From Thermus filiformis (GTDB lineage: Bacteria > Deinococcota > Deinococci > Deinococcales > Thermaceae): a DNA stretch of 64,000 bases. This document shows positions 1 through 9,053 of the stretch, piece by piece (position 1 is the first letter of the stretch; every line of letters starts with the position of its first letter). The position numbers and the translations under genes are program-made. Location: assembly GCF_000771745.2 (NCBI RefSeq), contig NZ_JPSL02000037.1:1-64000 (forward strand), read 5' to 3'. The notes beneath the pieces were generated by a model. It did not search any database and was not told where the DNA came from. It was given only the letters and a program-made list of their open reading frames with translations.

Positions 1-82
1 CCAGTCCTATCTGATCCAGGATGCTGGCCACCAGGCCCAGGTGGCCCAGGTCGTACACCTGTAGGTTGGGTGTGGTTTCCAT
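1..82 (-). CDS. IS transposase N-terminus (DUF4277-like), cut by window edge
   Basis: Read leftward from an ATG at 82-80, the 27 visible codons give METTPNLQVYDLGHLGLVAS and then ILDQIGL. The LGHLGLVAxxxDxxGL pattern is what I know as the start of the DUF4277 domain of IS4/IS1634-type transposases common in Thermus. These DDE enzymes cut and paste their own insertion sequence. The rest of the element lies outside the window, so integrity and terminal repeats cannot be judged. The family call rests on this short motif only. Confidence 0.6.
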   Translation of the reverse strand, partial: METTPNLQVYDLGHLGLVASILDQIGL

Positions 83-129
83 CCCAAAATCCTAAGGCCA
101 AGGGAGAGGGGTGCGGAATGTCGGTTTTA

Positions 130-236
130 TACCACCCCATCCTGGCTTGCGCCAGGATGGGGGCCCCGGTAAAGCTTTTCCCGAGCTTTCTGACGGGACC
201 GCGTATGCGAAGGAAGCTGCAGAAAAGGGTATTATG
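130..236 (+). repeat. Palindromic intergenic repeat, copy A (long form)
   Basis: The core at 130-171 runs TACCACCCC, then a stem-loop with arms CATCCTGGC and GCCAGGATG around TTGC, then GGGGGCCCCGGTA. About 65 nt further downstream (AAGCTTTTCCC to AAAAGGGTAT) align almost base for base with copy B at 10367. The element lies between the IS fragment and pdxS and has no coding capacity. Confidence 0.85.
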
Positions 237-308
237 TCCCTCCAGCTAGGCGCAAGATGGGGGGCGCGCTTGGGGCCTGGCCCCCTTTTTTCTTTTCCCC
301 CCAGGGCC

Positions 309-314
309 TAAAGT
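309..314 (+). promoter_or_regulatory. pdxS -10 box with short Shine-Dalgarno leader
   Basis: TAAAGT at 309-314 is followed by GGGAGGG (320-326) and ATG at 333. Unlike many genes here, pdxS would therefore have a short leader carrying a ribosome binding site. No clear -35 element is visible. Confidence 0.4.
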
Positions 315-332
315 GGATAGGGAGGGTTTGGC

Positions 333-1214
333 ATGGAGAAGGGGACGCTTAAGGTCAAGACGGGCTTCGCGGAGATGTTCAAGGGGGGGGTCATCATGGA
401 CGTGACCACCCCCGAGCAGGCGGCCATCGCCGAGGAGGCGGGGGCGGTGGCGGTGATGGCCCTGGAGCGGGTCCCCGCCGACATCCGCGCCCAGGGGGGC
501 GTGGCCCGCATGTCCGACCCCAAGATCATCAAGGAGATCATGGCCGCCGTTTCCATCCCCGTCATGGCCAAGGTGCGGATCGGCCACTTCGTGGAGGCCA
601 TGATCCTCGAGGCCCTCGGGGTGGACTTCATTGACGAGTCCGAGGTCCTCACCCCGGCGGACGAGGAGCACCACATTGACAAGTGGAAGTTCAAGGTGCC
701 CTTCGTGAACGGGGCCCGGGACCTGGGGGAGGCCCTGCGCCGCATCGCCGAGGGGGCGGCCATGATCCGCACCAAAGGGGAGGCGGGCACGGGGAACGTG
801 GTGGAGGCGGTGCGCCACGCCCGCACCATGTGGAAGCAGATCCGCTACGTCCAGTCCCTCCGGGAGGACGAGCTGATGGCCTACGCCAAGGAGATCGGGG
901 CCCCCTTTGAGCTCGTCCAGTGGGTCCACGAGCACGGCCGGCTTCCCGTGGTGAACTTCGCCGCCGGGGGCATCGCCACCCCGGCGGACGCCGCCCTCAT
1001 GATGCACCTGGGCATGGACGGGGTCTTCGTGGGCAGCGGCATCTTCAAGTCCGGCGATCCCAGGAAGCGGGCCCGGGCCATCGTGCGGGCGGTGACCCAT
1101 TACAACGACCCCGAGGTCCTGGCCGAGGTCTCTGAGGACCTGGGCGAGCCCATGGTGGGCATCAACCTGGACCAGCTGAGGGAAGAGGAGCGGCTTGCCA
1201 AGCGTGGCTGGTAA
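333..1214 (+). CDS. pdxS: Pyridoxal 5'-phosphate synthase subunit PdxS
   Basis: This is the synthase subunit of the DXP-independent vitamin B6 pathway. It condenses ribose 5-phosphate, glyceraldehyde 3-phosphate and ammonia into PLP, with PdxT supplying the ammonia. At 293 aa it is full length for the (beta/alpha)8-barrel family. The two Schiff-base lysines are visible: K80 in VMAKVRIGH and K148 in [10 protein letters not shown], the latter followed by the GEAGTGN phosphate-binding loop. The start is the ATG behind GGGAGGG. Its 3' end overlaps the TTG of the arsR-type gene by 20 nt. The partner pdxT lies 2.4 kb downstream instead of next door. Confidence 0.97.
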   Translation: MEKGTLKVKTGFAEMFKGGVIMDVTTPEQAAIAEEAGAVAVMALERVPADIRAQGGVARMSDPKIIKEIMAAVSIPVMAKVRIGHFVEAMILEALGVDFIDESEVLTPADEEHHIDKWKFKVPFVNGARDLGEALRRIAEGAAMIRTKGEAGTGNVVEAVRHARTMWKQIRYVQSLREDELMAYAKEIGAPFELVQWVHEHGRLPVVNFAAGGIATPADAALMMHLGMDGVFVGSGIFKSGDPRKRARAIVRAVTHYNDPEVLAEVSEDLGEPMVGINLDQLREEERLAKRGW

Positions 1215-1566
1215 GGCGGTCTGCGGGGTTTACGAGATCCACCCCGAGCGGGTGGAAAAGGCCCGCCTTGCCCTTCCCGAAGAGGGGGTGCTGAAGGAGG
1301 CCGCCCGCCTCCTTAAGGCCCTTTCCGATCCCACCCGCATGCGCCTCCTCCTCGCCCTGAAGGCGGCGGGGGAGCTTTGCGTCTGCGACCTGGCCCTCTT
1401 GGCGGGGGTTTCCGTCTCGGCGGTGAGCCACCAGCTGCGGCTTTTGCGCGAGGCCCGGCTGGTGGACTTCCGCCGGGAGGGGAAGCAGGTCTACTACCGC
1501 CTCCTGGACGCCCACGTGGCCGCGCTCCTGGAGGAGGCCCTGGCCCACGCGGAAGAAAACACTTGA
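1195..1566 (+). CDS. smtB: ArsR/SmtB-family metal-responsive repressor
   Basis: The 123-aa winged-helix protein carries both metal sites known in this family. One is an alpha-3 CadC-like motif, ELCVCDL (C62, C64), with a further Cys at position 10. The other is an alpha-5 SmtB-type site D105, H107, H118, E121 with the exact SmtB spacing. The helix-turn-helix is at about 68-90 ([16 protein letters not shown]). By family rule it represses in the metal-free state and lets go on binding Zn/Cd/Pb. The start is TTG at 1195, inside the end of pdxS; GTG at 1204 is an alternative. The stop at 1564-1566 runs into the promoter and candidate operator of the next gene, a metal ATPase that is the likely target. 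Confidence 0.9.
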   Translation: MPSVAGKAVCGVYEIHPERVEKARLALPEEGVLKEAARLLKALSDPTRMRLLLALKAAGELCVCDLALLAGVSVSAVSHQLRLLREARLVDFRREGKQVYYRLLDAHVAALLEEALAHAEENT

Positions 1567-1591
1567 GCAAATGATCAAGCGATGCTACCCT
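1562..1591 (+). promoter_or_regulatory. Metal-ATPase promoter with overlapping inverted repeat (leaderless)
   Basis: TTGAGC (1563-1568), 17 nt, then TACCCT (1586-1591), with the ATG six nt further on at 1598, so the mRNA should start at or near the start codon. CTTGA (1562-1566) and TCAAG (1575-1579) form an inverted repeat that covers the -35 element. That is a plausible, though short, site for the SmtB-type repressor encoded just upstream. Confidence 0.6.
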
Positions 1592-1597
1592 GGGGGT

Positions 1598-3640
1598 ATG
1601 GAGACCCCCAGGGTGCGCGTCTACCAGGTGGAGGGGATGGACTGCGCCGACTGCGCCCGAAAGGTGGAAGGGGCGCTGGAGGAGCTTCCCGGCGTGGCCG
1701 GGGCGGAGGTGCACTTTCCGAGCGGAAAGCTTTTCCTCTACCTCACGTCTTCGGAGGCGGAGGGCCGGGCCAAGGAGCGGGTGGAAGCCCTGGGCTACCG
1801 CCTGCGCTCGGGAGCGGGGGAGGGGCTTCCCGGCCCCTGGCCCTGGGCCTTGGCCTCGGGGGGCTTGGGGCTTTTGGCCTTCCTTTTGGGTTTTCTCGAG
1901 CCCGCCCTCGCCCCCTGGGGCTACCGCCTGAGCGTCCTGGTGGGGCTTTCCCCCCTGGTTCGGAAGGCCCTCGCGGGGTTTCGCCTAAACCCCTTCTCCG
2001 TCCAAACCCTGGTGATCCTGGCCGCCCTGGGGGGCTTAGCCCTGGGGGCCGAGGCCGAGGCAGCGGCGGTGGTCTTCCTCTTCCTGGTGGGGGAGGTGCT
2101 GGAGGCCCTGAGCCTGGCCCAGGCCCGCCAGGGCTTCCGCCTCCTCGGGACCCTCCTGCCCCGGCGGGCCTGGCGCCTGGAGGAGGGAGGGCTTGTAGAG
2201 GTGCCCCTGAAGGCCCTGAAGGTGGGGGACCGGGTGCGGGTCTTCCCGGGGGAGCGGGTGCCCGCGGACGGAGTGGTCCTGGAGGGCCGGGCCTGGGTGG
2301 AGGAGGCGGCCTTCACCGGGGAGCCGCTTCCCCGGGCCAAGGGCCCCGGGGAGCGGGTCTGGGGTGGGAGCCTGGTGGTGGAGGGAAGCCTCCTCCTCCG
2401 GGTGGAGCGCCCCGCGGAGGAGGGGTTCCTTAAGGAGGTGGAGGGGCTCGCGGAGGAGGCCCTCCGGAGAAAGGCCCAGGTGGAGCGGCTGGTGGACGCC
2501 TTTAGCCGCCGCTACACCCCCTTGGTCTTTTCCATCGCCCTCTTCTGGGCCTTTGTCCTGCCCCTCTTCCGGGGGGACTTCCCGGGGCACCTCTACCAGG
2601 CCCTGGCCCTCCTCCTCATCGCCTGCCCCTGCGCCTTCGTCCTCTCGGTGCCCACGGCCATCGCCGCGGGGGTGGCGCGGGGGGCCAGGGCGGGGGTCCT
2701 CTTCCGGAGCGCCCAGGCCCTGGAGCGGCTGGGCCGGGTGCGCCACTTGGCCCTGGACAAGACGGGGACCCTGACCCTAGGGAGGCCTAGGCTCGTCCGG
2801 GTGGAGGCCTTCGGGGTGTCCCGGGAGGAGGCGCTGGCCCTGGCCAAGGCCGTGGCCTTGGGCTCGGCCCACCCCCTTTCCCGAGCGGTGCGGGAGGCGG
2901 AGGGGCCGGAGGCTTTGCCCAGCCGGGACCACCGGGCGGAGCCCGGCCTGGGGGCCTTCGCCCGGGTGGGGGAGGAGGAGGTGGGCCTGGTGCGGCCCGA
3001 GGCCCTGGACCTTCCCCCCGGCGTGGCGGCCCGGGTGGCGGCCCTGGATGGGGAGGGGTTCAGCCTCGCCCTGCTGGTGCGGCGGGGGGAGGCCCTGGCC
3101 CTCCTCGCCTTCCGGGACGAGCCCCGGGAGGAGGCCCGGGAGGCGGTGCGGGCCCTCAGGGCCTTAGGGCTTTGCCTCCACCTCCTTACCGGCGACCGCA
3201 AGGAGGCCGCCTTGGCCCTGGGAAAGGCTCTGGGCTTCGCTGAGGAGGAGGTGGGCTATGGCCTTTCCCCGGCGGAGAAGCTCCAAAGGGTGGCGGCCTT
3301 GGCGGAGGACGGGGGGGTGGCCATGGTGGGGGACGGGGTGAACGACGCCCCCGCCCTGGCCCGGGCCACGGTGGGGCTGGCGGTGGCCGAGGGGACGGAG
3401 GCAGCCCAAAGGGCGGCGGACGTGGGCCTCCTCTCCCTGGCCGCCCTGCCCCGGGCGGTCGGGCTCAGCCGGAGGACCCTGGCCGTGGTGGGGCAGAATG
3501 TGGCCCTGGCCCTGGGCCTCAAGGGGGTCTTTCTCCTCACCACCCTTTTGGGCCTCACGGGGCTTTGGCCCGCGGTGCTCTCGGACACCGGGGCCACGGT
3601 CCTGGTCACCTTGAACGCCCTGCGGCTCCTCCGCTCTTGA
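1598..3640 (+). CDS. Heavy-metal translocating P1B-type ATPase (Zn/Cd/Pb type)
   Basis: This inner-membrane pump uses ATP to export divalent metal ions. The domains in order are: one N-terminal HMA domain with GMDCADC (C16, C19); transmembrane helices; the actuator domain with TGEP; the CPC metal-site helix at 343-345; the phosphorylation site DKTGTLT (D387); an HP motif (SAHPLS); the hinge GDGVNDAP; and a last helix with LSDTGATVLVTLNALRLL. The Asp in that last helix is typical of the Zn/Cd/Pb subgroup (ZntA). At 680 aa it is family length. I chose ATG 1598 because it sits six nt behind a good -10 box; an ATG nine codons earlier is open but would have no promoter spacing. Confidence 0.93.
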   Translation: METPRVRVYQVEGMDCADCARKVEGALEELPGVAGAEVHFPSGKLFLYLTSSEAEGRAKERVEALGYRLRSGAGEGLPGPWPWALASGGLGLLAFLLGFLEPALAPWGYRLSVLVGLSPLVRKALAGFRLNPFSVQTLVILAALGGLALGAEAEAAAVVFLFLVGEVLEALSLAQARQGFRLLGTLLPRRAWRLEEGGLVEVPLKALKVGDRVRVFPGERVPADGVVLEGRAWVEEAAFTGEPLPRAKGPGERVWGGSLVVEGSLLLRVERPAEEGFLKEVEGLAEEALRRKAQVERLVDAFSRRYTPLVFSIALFWAFVLPLFRGDFPGHLYQALALLLIACPCAFVLSVPTAIAAGVARGARAGVLFRSAQALERLGRVRHLALDKTGTLTLGRPRLVRVEAFGVSREEALALAKAVALGSAHPLSRAVREAEGPEALPSRDHRAEPGLGAFARVGEEEVGLVRPEALDLPPGVAARVAALDGEGFSLALLVRRGEALALLAFRDEPREEAREAVRALRALGLCLHLLTGDRKEAALALGKALGFAEEEVGYGLSPAEKLQRVAALAEDGGVAMVGDGVNDAPALARATVGLAVAEGTEAAQRAADVGLLSLAALPRAVGLSRRTLAVVGQNVALALGLKGVFLLTTLLGLTGLWPAVLSDTGATVLVTLNALRLLRS

Positions 3641-3663
3641 CAGGGCCTTTCCCCGGGGCCAGG

Positions 3664-4251
3664 ATGGAGGGCGTGATCGGCGTTTTGGCGCTACAGGGGG
3701 ACTTTCGCGAGCACAAGGAGGCCCTGAGGCGGCTCGGGGTGGAGGCCAAGGAGGTGCGGAAGGCCAAGGACCTCGAGGGCCTCAAGGGCCTCATCGTCCC
3801 TGGGGGGGAGTCCACCACCATCGGGAAGCTGGCCCGGGAGTACGGCCTCGAGGAGGCGGTGCGTAGGCGGGTGGAGGAGGGGAGTCTGGCCCTCTTCGGC
3901 ACCTGCGCCGGGGCCATCTGGCTCGCCAAGGAGATCCTGGGCTACCCCGAGCAGCCCCGCCTAGGGGTTTTGGACGTGGCGGTGGAGCGGAACGCCTTCG
4001 GCCGTCAGGTGGAAAGCTTTGAGGAGGACCTTTGGGTGAAGGGCCTCGAGGCCCCCTTCCACGCGGTCTTCATCCGCGCCCCCCTCTTCGTGCGCCTGGG
4101 GGCGGGGGTGGAGGTCCTGGCCGAGTACGCCGGCCGGCCCGTCTTCGTCCGGCAGGGGCGGGTCTGGGCCTCCAGCTTCCACCCCGAGCTCACCGGGGAC
4201 CTGCGGATCCACCGGAATTTTTTGGAGTTGGCCCAGGAAGTGGCGGGCTAG
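3664..4251 (+). CDS. pdxT: Pyridoxal 5'-phosphate synthase glutaminase subunit PdxT
   Basis: This class I glutaminase releases ammonia from glutamine and channels it to PdxS. At 195 aa it is family length. The oxyanion strand GGEST is at 48-52, the nucleophile C81 is in GTCAGAIW, and the H173/E175 pair is in SFHPEL. It lies 23 nt behind the metal ATPase. A TTGACA at 3637-3642 precedes it, but no convincing -10 box is visible, so it may be co-transcribed with the ATPase. The separation of pdxT from pdxS by a metal-resistance pair is discussed as a finding. Confidence 0.95.
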   Translation: MEGVIGVLALQGDFREHKEALRRLGVEAKEVRKAKDLEGLKGLIVPGGESTTIGKLAREYGLEEAVRRRVEEGSLALFGTCAGAIWLAKEILGYPEQPRLGVLDVAVERNAFGRQVESFEEDLWVKGLEAPFHAVFIRAPLFVRLGAGVEVLAEYAGRPVFVRQGRVWASSFHPELTGDLRIHRNFLELAQEVAG

Positions 4252-4283
4252 GCCCTAGGGCCGGCCTAGGGGGACCCCCTTCC

Positions 4284-5600
4284 TCAGGGTCGCATCCGGG
4301 TGTACATCCGGGGGAAGGGGATGGCCTCCCGCACGTGGCTCAGGCCACAGATCCAGGCCACGGTGCGCTCGAGGCCCAGCCCAAACCCCGAGTGGGGCAC
4401 GCTCCCGAACCGCCTCAGGTCCAGGTACCACTCGTAGACCTCCTCGGGGAGGCCGAACTCCCGGATCTTGCGCCTCAGGAGCTCCAGGTCGTGGATCCTC
4501 TGGCTTCCCCCGATGATCTCCCCGTAGCCCTCGGGGGCGAGGAGGTCGTCGTTCAGGACCAGCTCGGGGTCCTCCGGGTCCGGCTCCATGTAGAAGGCCT
4601 TGACCCGGGCCGGGTACCGCTCCACGAAGACCGGCCGGTCAAACCGGCGGCTCAGGGCGGCCTCCTGGGGGGCCCCGAAGTCCTCCCCGTAGGGGAGGGG
4701 GGGCACCTCGGGGTCCTCCTCGGCGATCCGGTTCACCAGGGCCACCGCCTCCTTGTAGGTGAGCCGCGGGTAGGCCCCTTCCGCCGCGGGCTCCAGCGCC
4801 TTGGGGTCGCGCTCCAAAAGCTCCAGCTCCCGCGCCCGCCGCTCCAAGACCCGCCCCACCAGGAAGCGCAAAAGCTCCTCCTGGAGGGCCATGTTCTCCT
4901 CGTGGGTCATGAAGGCCACCTCGGGCTCCACCATCCAGAACTCCAAAAGGTGCCTCCGGGTCTTGGAGCGCTCGGCCCGGAAGGTGGGGCCGAAGGTGTA
5001 GACCTTCCCGAAGGCCAGGGCCCCCGCCTCGGCGTAGAGCTGGCCGGACTGGGAGAGGTAGGCCTTCTCCCCGTCAAAGAGGTCCACCTCAAAGAGCTCC
5101 GTGGTCCCCTCCACCGCGCTCGGGGTGAGGATGGGGGCGTCAAAGCGGAGGAAGCCCCGCGACCCGAAGAACTCGTGGATGGCCCGCTCCAGCTCGTCCC
5201 GGATCCGCATCACCGCCCAGGGGCGGCGGTGGCGGAGCCAGAGGTGGCGGTGGTCCATGAGGAAGTCAATCCCGTGCTCCTTGGGCCCGATGGGGTACTC
5301 CTCCGTTGGCCGGTGGAGGACCTTGAGCCCCCGCACCAAAAGCTCGTACCCGCCGGGGGCCCGCTCGTCCTTCCGGACCAGGCCCCAGACCTCCAGGGCC
5401 GTCTCCTGGGGCAGGTGGTCGGCCTCGAGGAAGGCCTTTTCGTCCACCTCGCCCTTCACCACGGTGGCCTGGAGGAAGCCCGTCCCGTCCCGCAGGATGA
5501 GGAAGTGGATCTTCCCCTTGCTCCGCCGGTTGACGAGCCAGCCCCTGAGCAGGACCTCCTGGTCCTGGTAGCGGTGGATTTCCTCTATGAAGACGCGCAC
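4284..5600 (-). CDS. asnS: Asparaginyl-tRNA synthetase
   Basis: This class IIb aminoacyl-tRNA synthetase charges tRNA-Asn. At 438 aa it has an N-terminal OB-fold anticodon-binding domain (about 1-100). The class II core shows motif 1 around [19 protein letters not shown], motif 2 FRAERS followed by [11 protein letters not shown], and motif 3 [12 protein letters not shown] near the C-terminus. It lacks the GAD insertion seen in aspS, which argues against an aspartyl enzyme. It starts with GTG at 5600, six nt behind TAAACT, which overlaps the stop codon of the upstream HAD gene. It converges on pdxT. Confidence 0.93.
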   Translation of the reverse strand: MRVFIEEIHRYQDQEVLLRGWLVNRRSKGKIHFLILRDGTGFLQATVVKGEVDEKAFLEADHLPQETALEVWGLVRKDERAPGGYELLVRGLKVLHRPTEEYPIGPKEHGIDFLMDHRHLWLRHRRPWAVMRIRDELERAIHEFFGSRGFLRFDAPILTPSAVEGTTELFEVDLFDGEKAYLSQSGQLYAEAGALAFGKVYTFGPTFRAERSKTRRHLLEFWMVEPEVAFMTHEENMALQEELLRFLVGRVLERRARELELLERDPKALEPAAEGAYPRLTYKEAVALVNRIAEEDPEVPPLPYGEDFGAPQEAALSRRFDRPVFVERYPARVKAFYMEPDPEDPELVLNDDLLAPEGYGEIIGGSQRIHDLELLRRKIREFGLPEEVYEWYLDLRRFGSVPHSGFGLGLERTVAWICGLSHVREAIPFPRMYTRMRP

Positions 5601-5606
5601 TCTCTT

Positions 5607-5612
5607 AGTTTA
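5607..5612 (-). promoter_or_regulatory. asnS leaderless -10 box inside the end of the HAD gene
   Basis: On the minus strand TAAACT is followed by six nt (AAGAGA) and the GTG of asnS. The box contains the TAA stop of the upstream HAD gene, so asnS has its own promoter although it is packed against its neighbour. Confidence 0.6.
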
Positions 5613-6425
5613 AGGGGCGAGCCGGCGGATGTGGGCCAGGGCCTCGGCCAGGCCGCAGGCCTCCACTGGGGCCACCACCTTGTGGGCGGCGCGCTGGACG
5701 GGCTCGGGGGCGTTCCCCATGGCGATGCCCAGGCCCACCGCCTGTAGGAGCTCCAGGTCGTTCTCCCCGTCCCCCACCATCGCCGCCTCCTTCAGGTCCA
5801 GGCCGTAGGCCTCGGCCACGAACCGGGCGGCGGAGCGTTTGGAGACCCCCTTCCGGGTAAAGGAGGCGAAGAGGACCCCCGGCATCTTGGGGCTGGTGGC
5901 GGTGTGGAGGGCCAAGGAAGGGGGGAGGTCCCGCACCTCTAGGCGGCCAGGCTCGGCGAGGATCTGGAGCCGGACCAGGGGCTCCTGGATTTCCTCCAGG
6001 GGCCGGATCTCTGCCGGAAGGCCCAGAAGCCTCTGGTGGAGGAGGAGAAGGGGGTGGTCCTCCGGGATGTAGAAGCCGCCGGAGGCGGTGTAGGCCTCGA
6101 GGGGAAGGCCCCTCTTGCGGGCGAAGGCCTGGACCTCCAAGGCCGCCTCCCGGGGCAGGGGCTCCACCAGGAGGGGGCGGAGGGGCGGGGTGTGGAGGTC
6201 CCGGGTGAGGGCGAGGACGACCGCCCCCGACTCAAAGACGTGCAGCCCCTCGGGGTCCAGCCTCCGGGCGTAGTCCAGGGCCAGCCCCCGGCCGGGCCGG
6301 CCGGTGGTGAGGGCCAGCCGGACCCCCCGGGCCTTCAGAGCTTCCACCTCCTCCCAGACGCACTCGGGGACCCCGTTTTCCCCCACCAGGGTCCCGTCCA
6401 CGTCTATAAAGACCAGCCGGATCAC
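5610..6425 (-). CDS. Cof-type HAD-superfamily phosphatase
   Basis: This is a cytoplasmic haloacid-dehalogenase fold hydrolase, probably acting on a sugar or cofactor phosphate; the substrate is not readable from sequence. Motif I DVDGTL is at 8-13 and motif IV GDGENDLEL near 215-223, with a C2-type cap between them, all typical of the Cof/SupH group. It has 271 aa. The start is a GTG whose GTGA overlaps the TGA stop of the upstream phzF-like gene, so the two are translationally coupled. A longer frame reaching upstream would only read through phzF out of frame. Confidence 0.85.
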   Translation of the reverse strand: MIRLVFIDVDGTLVGENGVPECVWEEVEALKARGVRLALTTGRPGRGLALDYARRLDPEGLHVFESGAVVLALTRDLHTPPLRPLLVEPLPREAALEVQAFARKRGLPLEAYTASGGFYIPEDHPLLLLHQRLLGLPAEIRPLEEIQEPLVRLQILAEPGRLEVRDLPPSLALHTATSPKMPGVLFASFTRKGVSKRSAARFVAEAYGLDLKEAAMVGDGENDLELLQAVGLGIAMGNAPEPVQRAAHKVVAPVEACGLAEALAHIRRLAP

Positions 6426-7315
6426 TCCAGAACTCCGCTTTCCAGAAGGACCGCCTCCCCTCCCAGGAGGACCTTGTAGGGCTCCCCGGAGGGGCTGTAC
6501 TCCACCCGGACCTCCACTGTGCCTGGGCTTCCCATTCGGTGGCCCTGGAGGAGGGTGAGCTGGACCTCCCCCGCCCGGCGGGGCACCACCCCGCTCCGGG
6601 CCAGGAGGGCGCCCAGGGCGGCGTTGGCCGAGCCCGTGACCGGGTCCTCGGGGATGCCCAGAAGGGGGGCGAAGTCGCGGGCGTAGAAGGTGCGGGGCCC
6701 CACCGGGGCGTAGGCGTGGACGGTGGCCACCTCGAGCCGGTGGCAAAGCGCCTTGAGCCGCTCCATCTCGGGCTCGAGCTCGTCCACCAGCCCCGGGGTG
6801 ATGAAGGGCAAAAACAGGCTCCAGAGCCCGGTGTAGGCGATGCCCGTGGGCAGGCCCCTGTGGAGGTAGCGCTCGTTGGCCCCCAGGGCCTCGGTAAACT
6901 CCCGCACCACCTTCCAGGGGGGGACGTCCCGGAACCGGGGGGTGGGGCCCCGGACCCAGGCCTTCTGGGGCTCCCCGCCCTGGTAGGCGACCTCCACCGG
7001 CAGGACCTCCGCCAAGGTGCGGAGGTAGATCCTCTCCGTCCCCTCTGGGACGAGCCCCATCCGGACCAGGCCGAGCCCCAAAGCCACCGCCGCGTGCCCG
7101 GAGAACTCCACCTCGGCGCTGGGGGTGAAGAAGCGCACCTCCACCGAGTTCTCCCGCCTCTCCAGGACGAAGGCGGTCTCCTGGTCCAAAAGGCGGGCCA
7201 CCTCCTGCATCGCCTCCCTGCTCAGCCCCCGGGCGTCCAGGACCAGGGCCACCGGGTTCCCCCCGCCCGGGGTGCGGGTGAAGGCCTCCATCCGTACGTA
7301 AGGCAGTCTAGGCAT
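6422..7315 (-). CDS. PhzF-family isomerase/epimerase-like protein
   Basis: At 297 aa this has the two-lobed diaminopimelate-epimerase-like fold of PhzF proteins. The putative catalytic Glu is E46 in LLDQETAFV. The second lobe has [13 protein letters not shown] and the DPVTGSAN loop that in relatives binds the substrate carboxylate. The family includes PhzF of phenazine synthesis and many housekeeping relatives of unknown substrate; nothing here suggests phenazine genes. It overlaps the end of aspS by 8 nt and the start of the HAD gene by 4 nt, so it belongs to the hisS-aspS-phzF-HAD operon. Confidence 0.85.
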   Translation of the reverse strand: MPRLPYVRMEAFTRTPGGGNPVALVLDARGLSREAMQEVARLLDQETAFVLERRENSVEVRFFTPSAEVEFSGHAAVALGLGLVRMGLVPEGTERIYLRTLAEVLPVEVAYQGGEPQKAWVRGPTPRFRDVPPWKVVREFTEALGANERYLHRGLPTGIAYTGLWSLFLPFITPGLVDELEPEMERLKALCHRLEVATVHAYAPVGPRTFYARDFAPLLGIPEDPVTGSANAALGALLARSGVVPRRAGEVQLTLLQGHRMGSPGTVEVRVEYSPSGEPYKVLLGGEAVLLESGVLE

Positions 7316-9053
7316 GGCGGATCACCATCAGTCCCAGCTCCCGGAGCTGCTCCTCGGACACCGGGCTCGGGGCCCCGGTCAGGGGGTCCTTGCCCTCCTT
7401 GTTCTTGGGGAAGGCGATGACCTCGCGGATGGAGGGGCTTCCGGTCATCAGGGCCAGAAGCCGGTCCAGTCCCCAGGCGATCCCCCCGTGGGGCGGGGCC
7501 CCGTAGGCCAGGGCCTCGAGGAAGAAGCCGAACTTCTCCTTCTGCTCCTCCTCACCGATGCCCAGGACCTGGAACATCCGGGCCTGGAGGCCGGGGTCGT
7601 GGATGCGCAACGACCCCCCGCCCACCTCCACCCCGTTCAGGACCAGGTCGTAGGCCAGGGCCCGCACGCTTCCGGGGTCCTTTTCCAAAAGGTCCAGGTC
7701 CTCCGGGTGGGGGCGGGTGAAGGGGTGGTGCATGTAGGTCCACCCCTCTCGCTCCTCGTCCCACTCCAGAAGGGGGAAGTCCACCACCCAGAGGAAGGCC
7801 CACCCCTCCTTCCGGAGGCCCAGAAGCTCCGCGAGGGCCAGGCGCACCTGTCCCAGGGCCGAGGCGGCCTTCCGCCAGGGGCCGGCCACCAGGAGGAGGG
7901 TCTCCCCCGGCCTGGCCCCCGTGGCCTCGAGGAGGGGCGCCCGCACCGGCTCCAGGAACCTGGCCACCCCCCCCGAGAGCCCGCCCTCCTCCACCCGGGC
8001 CCAGGCCAGCCCCCCCGCCCCGTGGCGCTTGGCCGTCTCCTCCAGCGCCTCCAGCTCCTTGCGGGAAAGGACCCTGGGCGCGGCCAGGGCCTTGACGCTT
8101 TCCGCCTCCCGGAAGGCCGCGAAGCCGCTTTCCCGGAGGAGGGGGCCCACCTCCTTGAGCTCGAGGCCGAAGCGCAGGTCCGGCTTGTCGGAGCCGAAGC
8201 GGTCCAGGGCCTCCCGGTAGGGGAGCCTGGGGAAGGGGAGGGGAAGCTCCACCCCCAAGGCCTCGCGGAAGACGTGGGCCATGAGGCGCTCGTTGAGGGC
8301 CAGGACGTCCTCCACCTCCACGAAGCTCATCTCCAGGTCCAGCTGGGTAAAGTCGGGCTGGCGGTCGGCCCTTAGGTCCTCGTCCCGGAAGCAGCGGGCG
8401 ATCTGGAAGTAGCGGTCAAACCCCGCCACCATCAGCATCTGCTTGAAGAGCTGGGGGGACTGGGGCAGGGCGTAGAAGAGGCCCGGCTCCTGCCGGTAGG
8501 GGACCAGGAAGTCCCGCGCCCCTTCCGGGGTGCTCTTGGTGAGGAAGGGGGTCTCCACCTGGACGAACCCCTCCCGGTCCAGGAAGTCCCAGACCGCCTT
8601 GATGACCCGGTGGCGCAGGAGGAGGTTCTCCTGCATCCGCCGCCTCCTAAGGTCCAGGTAGCGGTACTTGAGGCGGAGCTCCTCGCCCACCTCCTTCTCC
8701 TCCTCCCCCCGCCAGCCGGCGTCCACGGGGAAGGGCGGGGTCTTGGCCTCGGCCAGGACCTGGAGCTCTAAAAGCTCCACCTCCACCTCCCCCGTCTTCA
8801 GCCTGGGGTTGGGCTTTTCCCGCCGCTGGACCCGGCCTTTGACCCGGACCACCCACTCGCCCCGGAGCCGCTCCGCCTCCTGGAAGAAGGGGCTTTCCGG
8901 CCGGACGACCACCTGCACCAGCCCGGTGCGGTCCCGGAGGTCCAAGAAGACCAGCCCCCCCAGGTCCCGCCTCCGGTTGACCCAGCCCGCCAGGTGCACC
9001 TCCTGACCCTCGTGTTCCAAGGAGAGTTCGCCGCAGTAGTGGGTGCGCATCAT
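7308..9053 (-). CDS. aspS: Aspartyl-tRNA synthetase, bacterial type with GAD domain
   Basis: At 581 aa this class IIb synthetase charges tRNA-Asp. It has an N-terminal OB fold ([22 protein letters not shown]) and motif 1 near [18 protein letters not shown]. Motif 2 is [27 protein letters not shown] insertion of about 100 residues follows, and motif 3 is [13 protein letters not shown]. The insertion identifies the discriminating bacterial AspRS type, which fits with asnS nearby. Its ATG overlaps the TGA of hisS (ATGA), so it is translationally coupled to hisS; a second ATG follows directly. Confidence 0.95.
   Translation of the reverse strand: MMRTHYCGELSLEHEGQEVHLAGWVNRRRDLGGLVFLDLRDRTGLVQVVVRPESPFFQEAERLRGEWVVRVKGRVQRREKPNPRLKTGEVEVELLELQVLAEAKTPPFPVDAGWRGEEEKEVGEELRLKYRYLDLRRRRMQENLLLRHRVIKAVWDFLDREGFVQVETPFLTKSTPEGARDFLVPYRQEPGLFYALPQSPQLFKQMLMVAGFDRYFQIARCFRDEDLRADRQPDFTQLDLEMSFVEVEDVLALNERLMAHVFREALGVELPLPFPRLPYREALDRFGSDKPDLRFGLELKEVGPLLRESGFAAFREAESVKALAAPRVLSRKELEALEETAKRHGAGGLAWARVEEGGLSGGVARFLEPVRAPLLEATGARPGETLLLVAGPWRKAASALGQVRLALAELLGLRKEGWAFLWVVDFPLLEWDEEREGWTYMHHPFTRPHPEDLDLLEKDPGSVRALAYDLVLNGVEVGGGSLRIHDPGLQARMFQVLGIGEEEQKEKFGFFLEALAYGAPPHGGIAWGLDRLLALMTGSPSIREVIAFPKNKEGKDPLTGAPSPVSEEQLRELGLMVIRHA

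Noticed and set aside
5610-6746. A 378-codon version of the HAD gene
   Set aside because: The first 107 codons read phzF out of frame; the GTG at 6425 overlapping the phzF stop fits the HAD domain start.
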